From an uncultured Pelosinus sp. (GTDB lineage Bacteria; Bacillota; Negativicutes; UMGS1260): a stretch of DNA of 34,269 nucleotides. Each line of letters begins with the position of its first letter. Position 1 is the first letter of the stretch. Shown here in pieces: positions 22,639 to 29,919 of the stretch. Where the stretch lies: positions 1-34,269 of the forward strand of contig URQW01000030.1 of NCBI GenBank assembly GCA_900550105.1. Direction: 5' to 3'. A program made the position numbers and the translations under genes. The notes under the pieces are model-generated. The model worked only from the letters and a program-made list of their open reading frames with translations, was not told the DNA's origin and searched no databases.

Positions 22639-24534
22639 TTAATTCTTTTCAAAAGCCTTTAGCTTACGCCAAAGTGTGGACCGATGAATTCCTAACCTGG
22701 CAGCTGTCCGTTTCACATTATAATTTTCTTCCATTAGCACACGCAGCAACGTATCTTCTTCTAAAACAGCTAAATTATCGCCAGTTATTCCTGAACTCTC
22801 ACGCTGTTTTCCCGCAAGATCATCCCGTTCATCTTTATAGGCTTCTGCTACATCGGTTTGCGAAATAATCGAACCTTCTGCTAAGAGCATAGCCCGCTCC
22901 ATTGTATTAGCTAGCTGACGAATATTGCCACGCCACTCACATGACACCAAATAAGCCAATGCTGCTTCTTCGATATCACGAATCGTAGGATTCACTGATT
23001 TGAGTTTTTGCAGCATTTGTTTGGCAAGGAGCGGAATATCAGCCGTTCGTTCCCGCAATGCTGGCATACGCAGCCGCAAAATATTCAAACGGTAGTAAAG
23101 ATCTTCCCGAAATTCTTTTTTCTCAATCAAATCCGGTATGTGACGATTCGTCGCGGCAATGATCCGTACATCAATGGGACAAACGCTTTCACCGCCCAAG
23201 CGCATAACCGCTTTTTCTTGCAGTACTCGGAGCAATCTTGATTGCAATGACAAGGGCATTTCACCGATTTCATCCAAAAAGAGCGTCCCGCCATGAGCTA
23301 ATTCAAACAAACCTTGGCGCCCACCGCGTTTCGCCCCAGTAAAAGCCCCTTCTTCATAGCCAAACAATTCACTTTCCAACAATGTTTCCGGCAAAGCGGC
23401 ACAATTAACTGCAACAAACGGCCCCTCTTTACGGCTACTGATATTGTGAATTCCTTGGGCCATCATCTCTTTACCTGTGCCAGATTCACCAGTAATCAGC
23501 AAAGTGGACTGAGTCAAAGCATACTTATAAGCCTTGCGCTTTAATTCAGAAAAGACACTAGAGCCGCCAATCATATCCTCCATCTGAATATAGGCCACTA
23601 GGCCTTTTTTATGGAGACGCTTGCGAAGATTCTGCTCAATCTGTTGCAGCTGCGTCACATTTTGAAAACTATAAATAGCGCCGATCTTTTCATCTTCCAC
23701 CGTAATAGCATGATATTTAACCATAAAAGTTTTATCACCAATATGCTGTAAATCGCCATTCTTCTGATCTTTTTTTACGGATGCAAACTGAGGAATCACG
23801 TTTTTCAAGGGAAAACCAGTAAGCGCCTGTGAGGAAACTTGAAGTAATTTTTCTGCTGTCGGATTTAAAATCGTAATCTCATCGTTTGTGTTTGTCGCAA
23901 TAATTCCTTCGGCGGAAGTCGCTACGACAATCCGCAGAAGTTCAGCCTTCTCTCGTTCCTCCCGGCGGACTTTCGCCATAATCCTAGCTTCATTCAACGC
24001 TTTAAAAATTGCTTCTTTACCTGATTGAATTAAAATTCCTTGAAGGCCTTCTCGTCCAGCAACCTTGGTAGAAATAGCATCACCAATAATCAGCTTGACC
24101 CCTTGTTCTTTGGCGCAAACGATTTTTTCTTTGGCCTCTTCGGGACTATGGACGGGAATTTCCACAAAGGTACTCCCCAGTAAAGCCGCCAAATCCTCCC
24201 AGCCATAAATTACATTTTCAAAACCAGCAATACCAATCTTATCGGGATAAGATCCAACCCGCTTTAAAGCGCGCAATACATCGGTAATCGTAACTTGGAT
24301 ATACACAGTTGGTATATCCAGCTGACTTTCGATCAACTTGGCTGTACCGCCTCGGCTTACAACCACTTCAACCCCTTCAGCAACGGCCTCCTTTACCTGA
24401 GAAATGGATTCGTGCAAGTCGCCGGTAATAATGCGTATTAAATGAACGGAATCGGCAAATTGTTCCATGACTACAGCTTGCGCTAGTTCAGCCAAATCTT
24501 CAAATGGAGCTACCAGTAAAATTTTTTCTTTCAT
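22639..24534 (-). CDS. Sigma-54-dependent transcriptional activator (PrpR-N, PAS, AAA+, Fis HTH)
   Basis: 631 residues. A PrpR-N-like sensor domain (about 1-185) is followed by a short charged linker and a PAS domain (about 195-305). The AAA+ sigma-54 interaction domain has Walker A GESGTGKE (349-356), the GAFTGA loop (396-401) and Walker B GTLFLDE (416-422). A Fis-type HTH ends the protein (about 590-631, KRTAARLGIHRSTLWRKL). PrpR-N domains bind small carboxylic or sugar-acid ligands, so it probably senses the operon substrate or an intermediate. It lies directly upstream of the -24/-12 promoter and the seven-gene operon in the same orientation. Start ATG has GAGGAAG upstream. Confidence 0.95.
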   Translation of the reverse strand: MKEKILLVAPFEDLAELAQAVVMEQFADSVHLIRIITGDLHESISQVKEAVAEGVEVVVSRGGTAKLIESQLDIPTVYIQVTITDVLRALKRVGSYPDKIGIAGFENVIYGWEDLAALLGSTFVEIPVHSPEEAKEKIVCAKEQGVKLIIGDAISTKVAGREGLQGILIQSGKEAIFKALNEARIMAKVRREEREKAELLRIVVATSAEGIIATNTNDEITILNPTAEKLLQVSSQALTGFPLKNVIPQFASVKKDQKNGDLQHIGDKTFMVKYHAITVEDEKIGAIYSFQNVTQLQQIEQNLRKRLHKKGLVAYIQMEDMIGGSSVFSELKRKAYKYALTQSTLLITGESGTGKEMMAQGIHNISSRKEGPFVAVNCAALPETLLESELFGYEEGAFTGAKRGGRQGLFELAHGGTLFLDEIGEMPLSLQSRLLRVLQEKAVMRLGGESVCPIDVRIIAATNRHIPDLIEKKEFREDLYYRLNILRLRMPALRERTADIPLLAKQMLQKLKSVNPTIRDIEEAALAYLVSCEWRGNIRQLANTMERAMLLAEGSIISQTDVAEAYKDERDDLAGKQRESSGITGDNLAVLEEDTLLRVLMEENYNVKRTAARLGIHRSTLWRKLKAFEKN

Positions 24535-24584
24535 TTTCGCTTCCTCTTCATCTTAAAAATCGCACTTGATTCTTCTTGATTTTG

Positions 24585-24613
24585 ATCATAGCACACTACG
24601 CTAAAAATCTCTA
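24585..24613 (-). promoter_or_regulatory. Extended -10 promoter for the activator gene
   Basis: On the minus strand TAGAGA (24608-24613), 17-base spacer ending in TGC, TATGAT (24585-24590). The TGn extension and one-mismatch -10 support it; it is 50 bases before the ATG. Confidence 0.5.
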
Positions 24614-24647
24614 TTTTTATTCTGTCGAGCGAAAGAGGAGAAAGAAC

Positions 24648-24668
24648 ATGGCAGCCAGAAGAAGGTAG
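24648..24668 (+). CDS. Putative six-codon leader peptide MAARRR
   Basis: ATG-GCA-GCC-AGA-AGA-AGG-TAG, with an excellent GAGGAG seven bases upstream. It lies in the leader of the aminotransferase gene and ends 23 bases before its ATG. Three consecutive Arg codons of the AGA/AGG type form its tail. Translation could alter ribosome loading or act as an arginine or tRNA-Arg sensor, but no attenuator hairpin is visible. It may be chance. Confidence 0.35.
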   Translation: MAARRR

Positions 24669-24691
24669 AAAAATACCAAGGAGGATGATCT

Positions 24692-25885
24692 ATGAAAACA
24701 GCCCAGCGCCTTACACAGCTAGGAACCGAAAATGCCTTTGAAGTTCTAAGTGAAGTGCAGCGACTGCAAGCCTCCGGCCAGACCATTCTCAGCTTTGCCA
24801 TTGGAGAACCTGATTTCGATACACCTGATAATGTAAAACACGCCTGTATTCGCGCGATTTTGGAAAACCATACCCATTACAGTCCGTCAGCGGGACTGCC
24901 TGTCTTCCGCGAAGTAATTGCCGCTCATATTGCTAAGAGCCGAAAAATCACCGTAGATAAAGAAGAAGTCCTTGTAACCCCTGGCGGCAAACCCATTATT
25001 TATCATACTCTCCATGCCTTGATCAATCCCGGCGATGAAGTTTTGTATCCCAATCCCGGTTTTCCCATTTACGAATCAGTCATTCGCTTTCTTGGCGGCG
25101 TCCCGATTCCCATTCCACTATTAGAAGAAAAAAACTTTGCCCCTGACTTAGCAAAGCTTACGCAACTCATTACGCCTCGCACTAAAATGATCATTCTTAA
25201 CAGCCCCCATAATCCTACTGGCGGTGTTCTCACCAAAGAAGATTTAACCGCAATTGCCGATCTGGCTCTCCGCCATAAACTTTGGATCTTATCTGATGAA
25301 ATCTACAGCCGTATCATCTATGAAGGAAGCTTTCATAGTATCATTTCACTTCCTGGCCTAAAAGAACAAACGATTCTTTTAGATGGCTTTTCCAAGACCT
25401 ATGCCATGACTGGCTGGCGTCTCGGCTATGGCATCATGCCGCGTCACTTAGTCAATGCGGTAGCCCAACTAATTACGAACTGCGAATCTTGTACCAATAC
25501 CTTTATTCAACATGCCGGTATGGAAGCGTTAACCGGGTCACAGGATTTTGTCAAAAAAATGGTTGCTGAATTTAAAGTCCGCCGTGATCTAATCGTAAAC
25601 GGACTCAACCAACTTCCCGGCTTTTCCTGTCAAGTTCCGTCTGGCGCCTTCTACGCCTTCCCCAATGTGACGAAAGCTTGTGAAAATCTAGGATTTTTCG
25701 ATGCAAAAGAGTTGCAGCAATACCTCTTGCATAAAGCAGGCGTAGCTACTTTGCCACGAAGCGCTTTTGGACAAAAGAATTCAAACGAAACAGAGGAATA
25801 TCTCCGGTTTTCCTATGCCACCTCCCAAACAACCATTCGCAAAGGACTTGAAAAACTGTCTAAAGCTTTACACGAAAGAGTTTAA
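24692..25885 (+). CDS. Class I/II PLP-dependent aminotransferase (aspartate/aromatic type)
   Basis: 397 residues of fold-type I, subgroup I-gamma-like aminotransferase. Features: AIGEPDFDTP near 36-45, YSPSAGLP, SPHNPTGG (171-178), SDEIYS, PLP lysine K235 in DGFSKTYAMTGWRLGYG, and a C-terminal YLRFSYATS with the substrate-carboxylate Arg. Members transaminate aspartate, aromatic or branched amino acids; the donor/acceptor pair cannot be assigned. A textbook AAGGAGG precedes the ATG. It is divergent from the sigma-54 activator but is unlikely to belong to its regulon because no -24/-12 site faces it. The tiny MAARRR frame lies in its leader. Confidence 0.88.
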   Translation: MKTAQRLTQLGTENAFEVLSEVQRLQASGQTILSFAIGEPDFDTPDNVKHACIRAILENHTHYSPSAGLPVFREVIAAHIAKSRKITVDKEEVLVTPGGKPIIYHTLHALINPGDEVLYPNPGFPIYESVIRFLGGVPIPIPLLEEKNFAPDLAKLTQLITPRTKMIILNSPHNPTGGVLTKEDLTAIADLALRHKLWILSDEIYSRIIYEGSFHSIISLPGLKEQTILLDGFSKTYAMTGWRLGYGIMPRHLVNAVAQLITNCESCTNTFIQHAGMEALTGSQDFVKKMVAEFKVRRDLIVNGLNQLPGFSCQVPSGAFYAFPNVTKACENLGFFDAKELQQYLLHKAGVATLPRSAFGQKNSNETEEYLRFSYATSQTTIRKGLEKLSKALHERV

Positions 25886-25928
25886 AAATAAAACAAGCGG
25901 GCGTTTAACGCGCCGCTTGTTTTATTTT
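25885..25928. terminator. Bidirectional terminator between the aminotransferase and DUF4127 genes
   Basis: A perfect 16-bp outer stem (AAAATAAAACAAGCGG and complement) plus an inner GCG/CGC, with T-runs on both exits. It begins at the last base of the aminotransferase stop codon and contains the DUF4127 stop codon. Confidence 0.93.
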
Positions 25929-27506
25929 GCCAATTTGGCTTGTATCGGAATCGAGCGAAACAGCAATTTCAAACAGCCGATTCCAAGGAAAAGATACTTG
26001 CACCCGCTGCGGGTTTACCCAAGCAAAATGTTCTTTGGCAAAATCTTGTTCCTGCTGTGCTGCTTCCTTCGTTACAGACAAAAGATGGCGATCTAAAAAC
26101 TGAATCGCCCGTTCATCATGAGCAAAGAAATAATCCATAAGCTCATCGCGAAGATTGGCCTGATAGGCCCATTCATCGAGATAGCGCACAGCTAGCAAAT
26201 CTCGCCGCGCTGCTGGCGTCATTGACGGAGCCATCATTCCCTGCCCTATAGCATAACCAACAGTATTGCTCGCCGTATTCCAACCTGCATAAGCAGTTAA
26301 AGCAGGTAGCAACTGATTCTTCTCCAAAGAAAGCATCAGAGCATTATCAGAACCATTGGCAAAGGCAATATCGGCTAAAGCTACCGGTTCCTTTTGTGCA
26401 ACTCGCTGCTTCACTTCGTCAACAAATGCGCCCTTTTCTTCCGATAAAGCCAGACCGTTTTCCCCATCAGAAGCCTCTCTTGTATGTCCGTCTTCCGGCG
26501 TGTTTACTAAGAGTGCTAAGTCAGGCTTTTGCGGCTGCGGCAGCACAATCCCGCCAGCAGCAACAACATGTCCGTCAATCGTAGCTCTGGCTGGCTGATC
26601 TTCATAAGCCGGAATCGTATTTCCGCCTACGCCTGGCGTATAAATCGTTTGTACGATAGGCAGCTTTCCTTCGCGATCATTGTAAGAACGCGCTACCAGC
26701 ACCATAGCCAATTGATCGGCTCCCGGAAAAGATTGAAACTGACTGATCGAAAGATCTGTCGTTTTTTGTTTTAATAAACGCCATTCCCGATGCGATTGCG
26801 AAAAAGTGGCGCTGTCATCACGACCAACGATTAAGTAATCGATCGTGCCATCTCGCAATAAATCAACTAAATCTTCATTGACCATCATATTTTTTGTACG
26901 GCGATCTAGCCAGTCTCTCAGATATTCTGCCGGAACTGACCGAACAAGTTCTTGCAGGGTTTGTCGCTCTGGCCCTGATAGACCTTTGACAACTTCTTTA
27001 TCTGATAAAGCAGTCAGCTTAAAAATTTGTCTCCCATACGTTTCGTAATAAGAGGGTTCGACACCGCCCAGGCTCACTTTTGGCGAACGCATTATCGTAC
27101 TAAATACGTACACTCGTATGGCAGGATTCTGCTCTTTCAGTTTTGCGAAACGCTCGACCCTGCTGGCCAGCAGCGAGTAATCTAAATGGTGTACCCTCGA
27201 ATCAACTAAGCCGCCATAAATCAATGAATCAGCGGCAATGACGGCATAATCAGCCTGCGACCAATTCTCTTCTAACCACTGCCATAATTTATCGGCTTGA
27301 CCAAGCCTTCCTCTACTAGCTAACCATTCAGCTGGCGGGGTTAACACGGTAAAACCAGCCTTCTCGGCAGTATCAATTACATAATCGCGACAAACAGGAC
27401 GATCATCAAGTGGAATAAACAGTAAAGCTGCCGCATGCGCAGCAGCCGGAGGGATAACCCATAAGAACATAAATAAGATCGAGATAAAAATCGCCGAAAT
27501 TTTCAT
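25905..27506 (-). CDS. Secreted DUF4127 family protein
   Basis: 533 residues. A Sec signal peptide is clear (M-K-I-S, a hydrophobic core of about 16 residues, then PPAAAHA, cleavage near 24-26). The mature protein opens with LLFIPLDDRPVCRDYVI and continues with Y-A-V-I-A-A-D-S-L-I-Y-G-G-L-V-D-S-R, TGREDSA-like GRDDSATFSQSHREW, and GTPGVGGNT-type YTPGVGGNT; these are hallmarks of DUF4127. The family has no established biochemical function that I know of. Conserved Asp, Arg and His suggest an extracytoplasmic hydrolase-like fold, which is inference. AAGGAG lies before the ATG. It follows the degenerate aldo/keto reductase gene, with a hairpin (27532-27563) between them. Confidence 0.85.
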   Translation of the reverse strand: MKISAIFISILFMFLWVIPPAAAHAAALLFIPLDDRPVCRDYVIDTAEKAGFTVLTPPAEWLASRGRLGQADKLWQWLEENWSQADYAVIAADSLIYGGLVDSRVHHLDYSLLASRVERFAKLKEQNPAIRVYVFSTIMRSPKVSLGGVEPSYYETYGRQIFKLTALSDKEVVKGLSGPERQTLQELVRSVPAEYLRDWLDRRTKNMMVNEDLVDLLRDGTIDYLIVGRDDSATFSQSHREWRLLKQKTTDLSISQFQSFPGADQLAMVLVARSYNDREGKLPIVQTIYTPGVGGNTIPAYEDQPARATIDGHVVAAGGIVLPQPQKPDLALLVNTPEDGHTREASDGENGLALSEEKGAFVDEVKQRVAQKEPVALADIAFANGSDNALMLSLEKNQLLPALTAYAGWNTASNTVGYAIGQGMMAPSMTPAARRDLLAVRYLDEWAYQANLRDELMDYFFAHDERAIQFLDRHLLSVTKEAAQQEQDFAKEHFAWVNPQRVQVSFPWNRLFEIAVSLDSDTSQIGKIKQAAR

Positions 27507-27531
27507 TACTTACTCTCCTTATTACAGTAAA

Positions 27532-27563
27532 GCCTGGACGATTCTCATAAAGAACCTCCAGGC
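27532..27563 (-). terminator. Hairpin between the AKR-like and DUF4127 genes
   Basis: Outer arms GCCTGGA / TCCAGGC with an inner six-pair stem including one G-U, then TTTACTG on the minus strand. It is just past the AKR-like stop; terminator activity is plausible but the T-run is short. Confidence 0.55.
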
Positions 27564-27569
27564 CGCTCA

Positions 27570-28289
27570 TCAAACAGGTTTTGCCTTTTCTTGTATATAC
27601 GCAGTAGCTTGACTCAGTTGCGCTTGACTATGCGTAGCAATCGCTACAGAAGCAACGCCTGGAAGCGTTCGGGAAAAATCGATAGCAGTCTGTAGCGAGC
27701 TGTTTCCTTCATGGGGTAACGCAAGCAAATAAACGCCTTTACCAGCGCTATTCACATAGCCAAGCATCTCTGCCATGGCCGAATCTTCTCGCTGACTTCC
27801 AGCTACATCAATCAGCGGAATGATAAGATCAACTTCCGCAAATTCAGCCGCCTCACGTAAGACTGACAAACTATTGGAGCAAAGCCCAACCGCCTCAATC
27901 AAGCCCTTCGCCTTAGCATCACACAAGTAATCCAGCGCACCGCGCCGTTCTTGTAAAGCGGCTAGATTGTCCTCAGTAATTGCAAGCGAAAAAACTTCTA
28001 TGCAGTCGCGATGTAAGGTTTGACGCGCCTTTTCCACAGCAAGTTTCATCTCTGTATAAGTCTTTACTGCCGCTTTCCCAGCAAGAATCGTCGGGTGAGG
28101 ATAACCCTGCAAAGCCTCGGAAATCAAATAATAGCTTGTTTCCACCATATCGATAAAATTCATCCCCTGAGCCAAACCATAACGAATCAACGCAACAGAA
28201 AAATCGCCTTCTTCTACCTGACCTGATTCCAGACTATAGCTCAATTCAGAAACAAATAAGCCAGTTCTGCCTAATGGATAGTATCTCAC
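27570..28289 (-). CDS. Divergent aldo/keto reductase-like protein
   Basis: 239 residues, shorter than the usual ~300 of the family. The opening R-Y-Y-P-L-G-R-T-G-L-F-V-S-E-L-S is typical. D47 and K72 fit the AKR tetrad, but the Tyr is shifted by one position (Y53/Y54), and the position of the catalytic His in the IDLY-x-x-H strand is Ala103 (IEVFSLAIT). The late NADP-binding Arg-rich segment is largely missing. It may be a pseudoenzyme or have altered chemistry. The start is GTG with AGGGGG seven bases upstream. An extended -10 promoter precedes it. Confidence 0.75.
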   Translation of the reverse strand: MRYYPLGRTGLFVSELSYSLESGQVEEGDFSVALIRYGLAQGMNFIDMVETSYYLISEALQGYPHPTILAGKAAVKTYTEMKLAVEKARQTLHRDCIEVFSLAITEDNLAALQERRGALDYLCDAKAKGLIEAVGLCSNSLSVLREAAEFAEVDLIIPLIDVAGSQREDSAMAEMLGYVNSAGKGVYLLALPHEGNSSLQTAIDFSRTLPGVASVAIATHSQAQLSQATAYIQEKAKPV

Positions 28290-28387
28290 CAGATTCCCCC
28301 CCTAAACTAACAAGCTCAGCAAAGCGCAAACAGCCGAATTTAAGCTAGCAGTAAAGTGACAAAGAAATCGCTTAAATACTCAGATTC

Positions 28388-28416
28388 ATTATAGCATACT
28401 TTACACAAGATGGCAC
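28388..28416 (-). promoter_or_regulatory. Extended -10 promoter for the AKR-like gene
   Basis: On the minus strand GTGCCA (28411-28416), 17-base spacer ending in TGC, and a perfect TATAAT (28388-28393). The TGCTATAAT element is strong; the -35 matches four of six. Confidence 0.6.
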
Positions 28417-28417
28417 C

Positions 28418-29113
28418 TTAGCTATTTTTCTCAGAAACAGTTTTTTTATAACGTAGAAAAAAATAGTAAGCCAGACAAGAAATAACAACAAGCACAAGCA
28501 AGCGAAAACTATGTTCTCGATAAGCCATAAGATCATGACCTAGTGTAACTTCAATCCAAGCCGATGGCAGTTTGCCAATCAGCGTAGCAGCGGCGTAATC
28601 CCAAAAAGTAATGCTGCTGACAGCGCCAAGAGCTGTAATCAGCCCTGAGGGAATGTAGGGAATACTCCGCGCAATGAGCATAATACGAAAGCCCTTTTTC
28701 CCGCTAAATTCATCCACTTTTTTCAAGGCATTGCTGCGTACGATGAGGTTATGGGCATAATCGTGAAACAGATAGCGCATCACAGCGAAGCTAATAATAA
28801 CCCCCACTGATTCGGCCAGCCAAGATAAAATCGTGCCTTCTACCACGCCAAACAGAATACCATTCGCTGCTAAAATAAAAATATTGGGCAATACAGCAAC
28901 TATGTTAATAAATACAACAAGGAAAAAACTAATCACCATGGCATAGGGGCCGTAAGAGCGGATAAAATCAATCAACCCTACAATATCGCCGCTGACAAGC
29001 AAATTTCCAGCCGTAGTAAAAAAATCAGGGTTAAGCTGATAACTCATAACTCCCAGCAGAATAACCACTAACACAACTATAAAACGCAGTGCTGTCTGAT
29101 TGATCGTTTTCAT
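28418..29113 (-). CDS. TVP38/TMEM64 family (VTT-domain) inner-membrane protein
   Basis: 231 residues with five to six hydrophobic segments. The VTT/SNARE-assoc core is present: a first helix, then S-Y-G-P-Y-A-M-V-I-S-F-F, PNIFILAANGILFG, V-I-S-F-A-V-M-R-Y, and ARSIPYIPSGLITALGAVSSITFWDYAAATLIGKLPSAW with the conserved Arg and Gly-Pro turns. The family is related to DedA and has been linked to lipid scrambling or flipping; the role here is not known. The ribosome site is ambiguous: AAGGAG is 15 bases upstream, with AGAAAGAAG closer. It lies 84 bases after the lytic transglycosylase gene on the same strand. Confidence 0.88.
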   Translation of the reverse strand: MKTINQTALRFIVVLVVILLGVMSYQLNPDFFTTAGNLLVSGDIVGLIDFIRSYGPYAMVISFFLVVFINIVAVLPNIFILAANGILFGVVEGTILSWLAESVGVIISFAVMRYLFHDYAHNLIVRSNALKKVDEFSGKKGFRIMLIARSIPYIPSGLITALGAVSSITFWDYAAATLIGKLPSAWIEVTLGHDLMAYREHSFRLLVLVVISCLAYYFFLRYKKTVSEKNS

Positions 29114-29197
29114 AGAATATTCTTCTTTCTCCTTCGTTTGATCAAAATGGCCCGCTAACAGGGTTGTTCTTATTATACTTCATATCAATTCGCTTGC

Positions 29198-29755
29198 CTA
29201 TCGCATCTGTAAAAGGATTTCATAGTTTCGCGAAATCTGTCTTACATAATTTTGCGTCTCAGGAAAAGGCGGAATCGCCCCATATCTTCGTACCGTCGTC
29301 GGACCAGCATTGTAAGCCGCTAAAGCGAACGAAACTGGCTGGTTGGTCCAAGCAAATTGTTGCAGCATTTGCGAAAAATACCGAGCAGATCCCTCGACAT
29401 TCTCCGCTATATCAAAAGGATCAGCGACCCCAACCGAGGCAGCTGTTGCTGGCATAAGCTGCCCTAGCCCCATAGCCCCGGATCGAGATACAGCATCAGG
29501 GCGAAAGGAAGATTCTTTGGCAATCAAAGACGTTAACAGGAGTGGATCCACTTGATGATTTCTTGCAGAGCGGACGATGCAGCGGGCAATATAATCGGCC
29601 GCTCCATCACTCGTTCTATTCACTATGCCGATATAACGAGTAATCGATTTCACATAATCCGAATCACTTTGGTTCGGCGCCGCTTCTACGGCCCCAGAAA
29701 AAATGAGTAAGCAACAAAGGATAAACGTAAATTTACGAAAAATAATAAAAACCAC
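29198..29755 (-). CDS. Secreted lytic transglycosylase (SLT domain)
   Basis: 185 residues. A signal peptide (hydrophobic residues about 10-22, ending G-A-V-E-A-A) precedes one SLT domain. The catalytic Glu is E81 in IAKESSF; GAMGLGQLMPATA and ALAAYNAGP complete the goose-lysozyme-like fold signature. Such enzymes cleave the MurNAc-GlcNAc bond of peptidoglycan to a 1,6-anhydro product in the periplasm. The start is GTG with GGAAGGG very close upstream; no ATG exists between it and the signal peptide core, so it is accepted. It is divergent from larA. Confidence 0.9.
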   Translation of the reverse strand: MVFIIFRKFTFILCCLLIFSGAVEAAPNQSDSDYVKSITRYIGIVNRTSDGAADYIARCIVRSARNHQVDPLLLTSLIAKESSFRPDAVSRSGAMGLGQLMPATAASVGVADPFDIAENVEGSARYFSQMLQQFAWTNQPVSFALAAYNAGPTTVRRYGAIPPFPETQNYVRQISRNYEILLQMR

Positions 29756-29828
29756 AGCCCTTCCCGGTAAGTTACCACAAAAGTCCTCAAATCAAGTAAA
29801 ATTGCGTACAAGGATTTGCACTCTCGCA

Positions 29829-29857
29829 TTGACTCTTCCCTAATTCTTTGTAATAAT
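29829..29857 (+). promoter_or_regulatory. Sigma-A promoter for the larA-like gene
   Basis: TTGACT (29829-29834), 17-base spacer, AATAAT (29852-29857); each hexamer has one mismatch. It lies 62 bases before the ATG. Confidence 0.6.
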
Positions 29858-29919
29858 GTAAAAAAGATAGGGATACGTATTCTAAATACAAACAGCCCCT
29901 AGCAGCAGGAGGATATTCC

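Noticed and set aside
14037..24534. A standard sialic acid (nan) catabolic operon
   Set aside because: The YhcH-like anomerase, NAL-family aldolase, SSS symporter and sialidase-like protein point that way, but NanE, NanK, NagA and NagB are absent, and the OtnK-PdxA2 fusion, Fe-ADH and SDR have no place in that route.
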